From: Muribaculaceae bacterium
Lineage (GTDB): Bacteria; Bacteroidota; Bacteroidia; Bacteroidales; Muribaculaceae
Direction: 5' to 3'
Length of the DNA: 32,462 nt
Assembly (NCBI GenBank): GCA_029060725.1
Contig: JAIDTL010000056.1
Coordinates: 1 to 32,462 of the forward strand
The position numbers and the translations under genes are program-made. This document shows positions 31,447 to 32,462 of this stretch, piece by piece; positions within the stretch are counted from its first letter, which is position 1; the number at the start of each line of letters is the position of its first letter. The notes beneath the pieces are model-generated. The model made no database searches and was not told the origin of the DNA. It saw nothing but the letters and a program-made list of their open reading frames with translations.

Positions 31447-32462
31447 ATGAAAACATCAATGAAATATACAAAGTGGCTTCTTGCCACGGCGGTACTCTGC
31501 ACGACACCCGTCTTCACGTCGTGCGACAAAGATGATGACGTTGTCATCACACCGCTTCCGGAGAAATTCTCCACAGTACTTTCATCGCTAAGCGTCGACT
31601 GGAACGAGACAGAAGGAGTGGTAGACTTCGAGGCTCCGGGCAAATGGAAAGCTCAGTCCGCATGTGAATGGATCGAAGTGGATCCGACGAGTGGCACGGG
31701 GGGTGAACACCGTCTGTGGCTCTCCGTCACACCCAATCCTTATATGCTTCCCCGCACCGGAGAAATACATATAACATGCGGCGATGAATACGGAAAAATC
31801 GTAGTGACACAGGCCGGAGCACCGGCCGAGAATGTCGCTCCCGCCTCCATGTCGCTCGAGGTGCTGTCGCTTGACTACGCTACAGAAGAGCTCAGTTTCG
31901 CATCCGCTGCATCAGATATCCTCGGCAACCTCGGGCTTACGCTTGAAGAGTTCAGCAAGGGAGTGTCAGACACGGGCGACCTTGAGTTCTTCATGATAGA
32001 TAAGAATGGCCAATGGGTAAGCGGGGGCACCGCAGGCACACGCTGCAGCGCATGGCTTGACAAAGACCTCAACGTGACCTGGTGGGACGGCAACGGCTAC
32101 CCCTCAAACGCAGCCTTCATCGAAGTATACGGCGGTGTGGACGATAATGGAAATGTAGAGGAACCTACACTTGTTGTAGGACGCGCTCCCGGCGTGCCCG
32201 ACAATCAGGAATACGACCTTAAGTTCGGCTTCACTTTTGCTAACGACCACAGCAAGTACACACTCTTCAACGTGCATGTGATCTTCGTACCGATGGACCT
32301 CAAGGGTACAATCGTGAAGACCATAGACATGACGGTCAATGTAGAAGCAAATGATGGATACACACCCACTCCGGCAGTATTTGACGCCGCTGATGTAGCC
32401 GCCGCACTCGGAGCATCGAGCATTACTCTCGCTAAAGTCGTGTCGTATGATGCCAACGGCGA
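31447..32462 (+). CDS. BACON/DUF4859 surface lipoprotein (cut by window edge)
   Basis: The frame is open from the ATG at 31447 to the right edge (338 codons seen). The lipobox FTSC (C26) is followed by acidic DKDDD, typical for export to the surface. Residues about 42-128 form a BACON-like beta-sandwich (LSSLSVDWNETEGVVDFEA, WIEVDPTSGTGG, IVVTQAG), a module linked with carbohydrate or mucin binding. From about 135 a DUF4859-like unit follows, with AWLDKDLNVTWWDGNGYPSN closely matching the corresponding part of the preceding lipoprotein. A second unit seems to begin near the edge (DAADVAAALGASSITLAKV). It lies in the SusF position and is probably a further glycan-binding protein of the same operon. 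The full length is not known. Confidence 0.8.
   Translation, partial: MKTSMKYTKWLLATAVLCTTPVFTSCDKDDDVVITPLPEKFSTVLSSLSVDWNETEGVVDFEAPGKWKAQSACEWIEVDPTSGTGGEHRLWLSVTPNPYMLPRTGEIHITCGDEYGKIVVTQAGAPAENVAPASMSLEVLSLDYATEELSFASAASDILGNLGLTLEEFSKGVSDTGDLEFFMIDKNGQWVSGGTAGTRCSAWLDKDLNVTWWDGNGYPSNAAFIEVYGGVDDNGNVEEPTLVVGRAPGVPDNQEYDLKFGFTFANDHSKYTLFNVHVIFVPMDLKGTIVKTIDMTVNVEANDGYTPTPAVFDAADVAAALGASSITLAKVVSYDANG

Overview
The window looks like chromosome of a gut Bacteroidales, most plausibly of the Muribaculaceae/Bacteroidaceae type. The support is a SusC/SusD pair, lipoproteins of the polysaccharide-utilisation kind, a DUF6377-type regulator, and repeated use of the Bacteroidetes promoter (TTTG, 19-20 nt, TAnnTTTG) in place of sigma70 boxes. 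The family placement is inference; no rRNA or other marker gene is present.

Left part (1-13750, all genes on the minus strand) is an AT-richer accessory island. It starts with the N-terminus of a DUF6377-type regulator running off the left edge. Next come an AAA-ATPase-like/PD-(D/E)XK protein and an AAA/DUF4143 ATPase broken by one in-frame TAA. The core is two adjacent transcription units: (i) a DUF3696-like SMC/ABC-type ATPase, a 362-aa protein of unknown function and a WYL-domain regulator (11427 to 7299); (ii) a PIF1/RecD-like helicase, a 66-aa membrane protein and a 220-aa membrane-anchored TerB-like protein (7166 to 4182). Both units carry nearly the same 19-bp palindrome (17 of 19 bases shared), placed identically 9 nt upstream of a TAACTTTG -7 element. 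That predicts one regulon, probably repressed by the WYL protein. The arrangement resembles WYL-controlled anti-phage systems, but I do not recognise this gene set, and it is the best candidate here for an undescribed system. A PD-(D/E)XK nuclease-like gene and an unknown 215-aa gene follow; their upstream regions are copies of each other (about 170 bp).

Middle (13759-15072): a membrane protein of the YczE type fused to a cytidylate-kinase-like domain, with a clear promoter that corrects its start codon.

Right part (15310-32462) is a polysaccharide utilisation locus in two divergent arms. The minus arm encodes GH97, GH43 (with discoidin-like and LamG-like modules) and GH127. The plus arm encodes a lipoprotein GH127, SusC, SusD and two DUF4859-type surface lipoproteins, the last cut by the window edge. 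Two GH127 beta-L-arabinofuranosidases plus GH43 and GH97 suggest an arabinose-rich plant glycan (arabinogalactan, arabinan or hydroxyproline-linked arabinosides). SusC/SusD would import oligosaccharides captured by the surface lipoproteins and the enzymes would trim arabinosyl/galactosyl side groups. No dedicated PUL regulator lies in the window, but three TTTGGACG direct repeats upstream of the plus-arm promoter are a candidate binding site.

A roughly 95-bp three-hairpin repeat sits in each intergenic gap of the minus arm and, degraded, in the accessory island.
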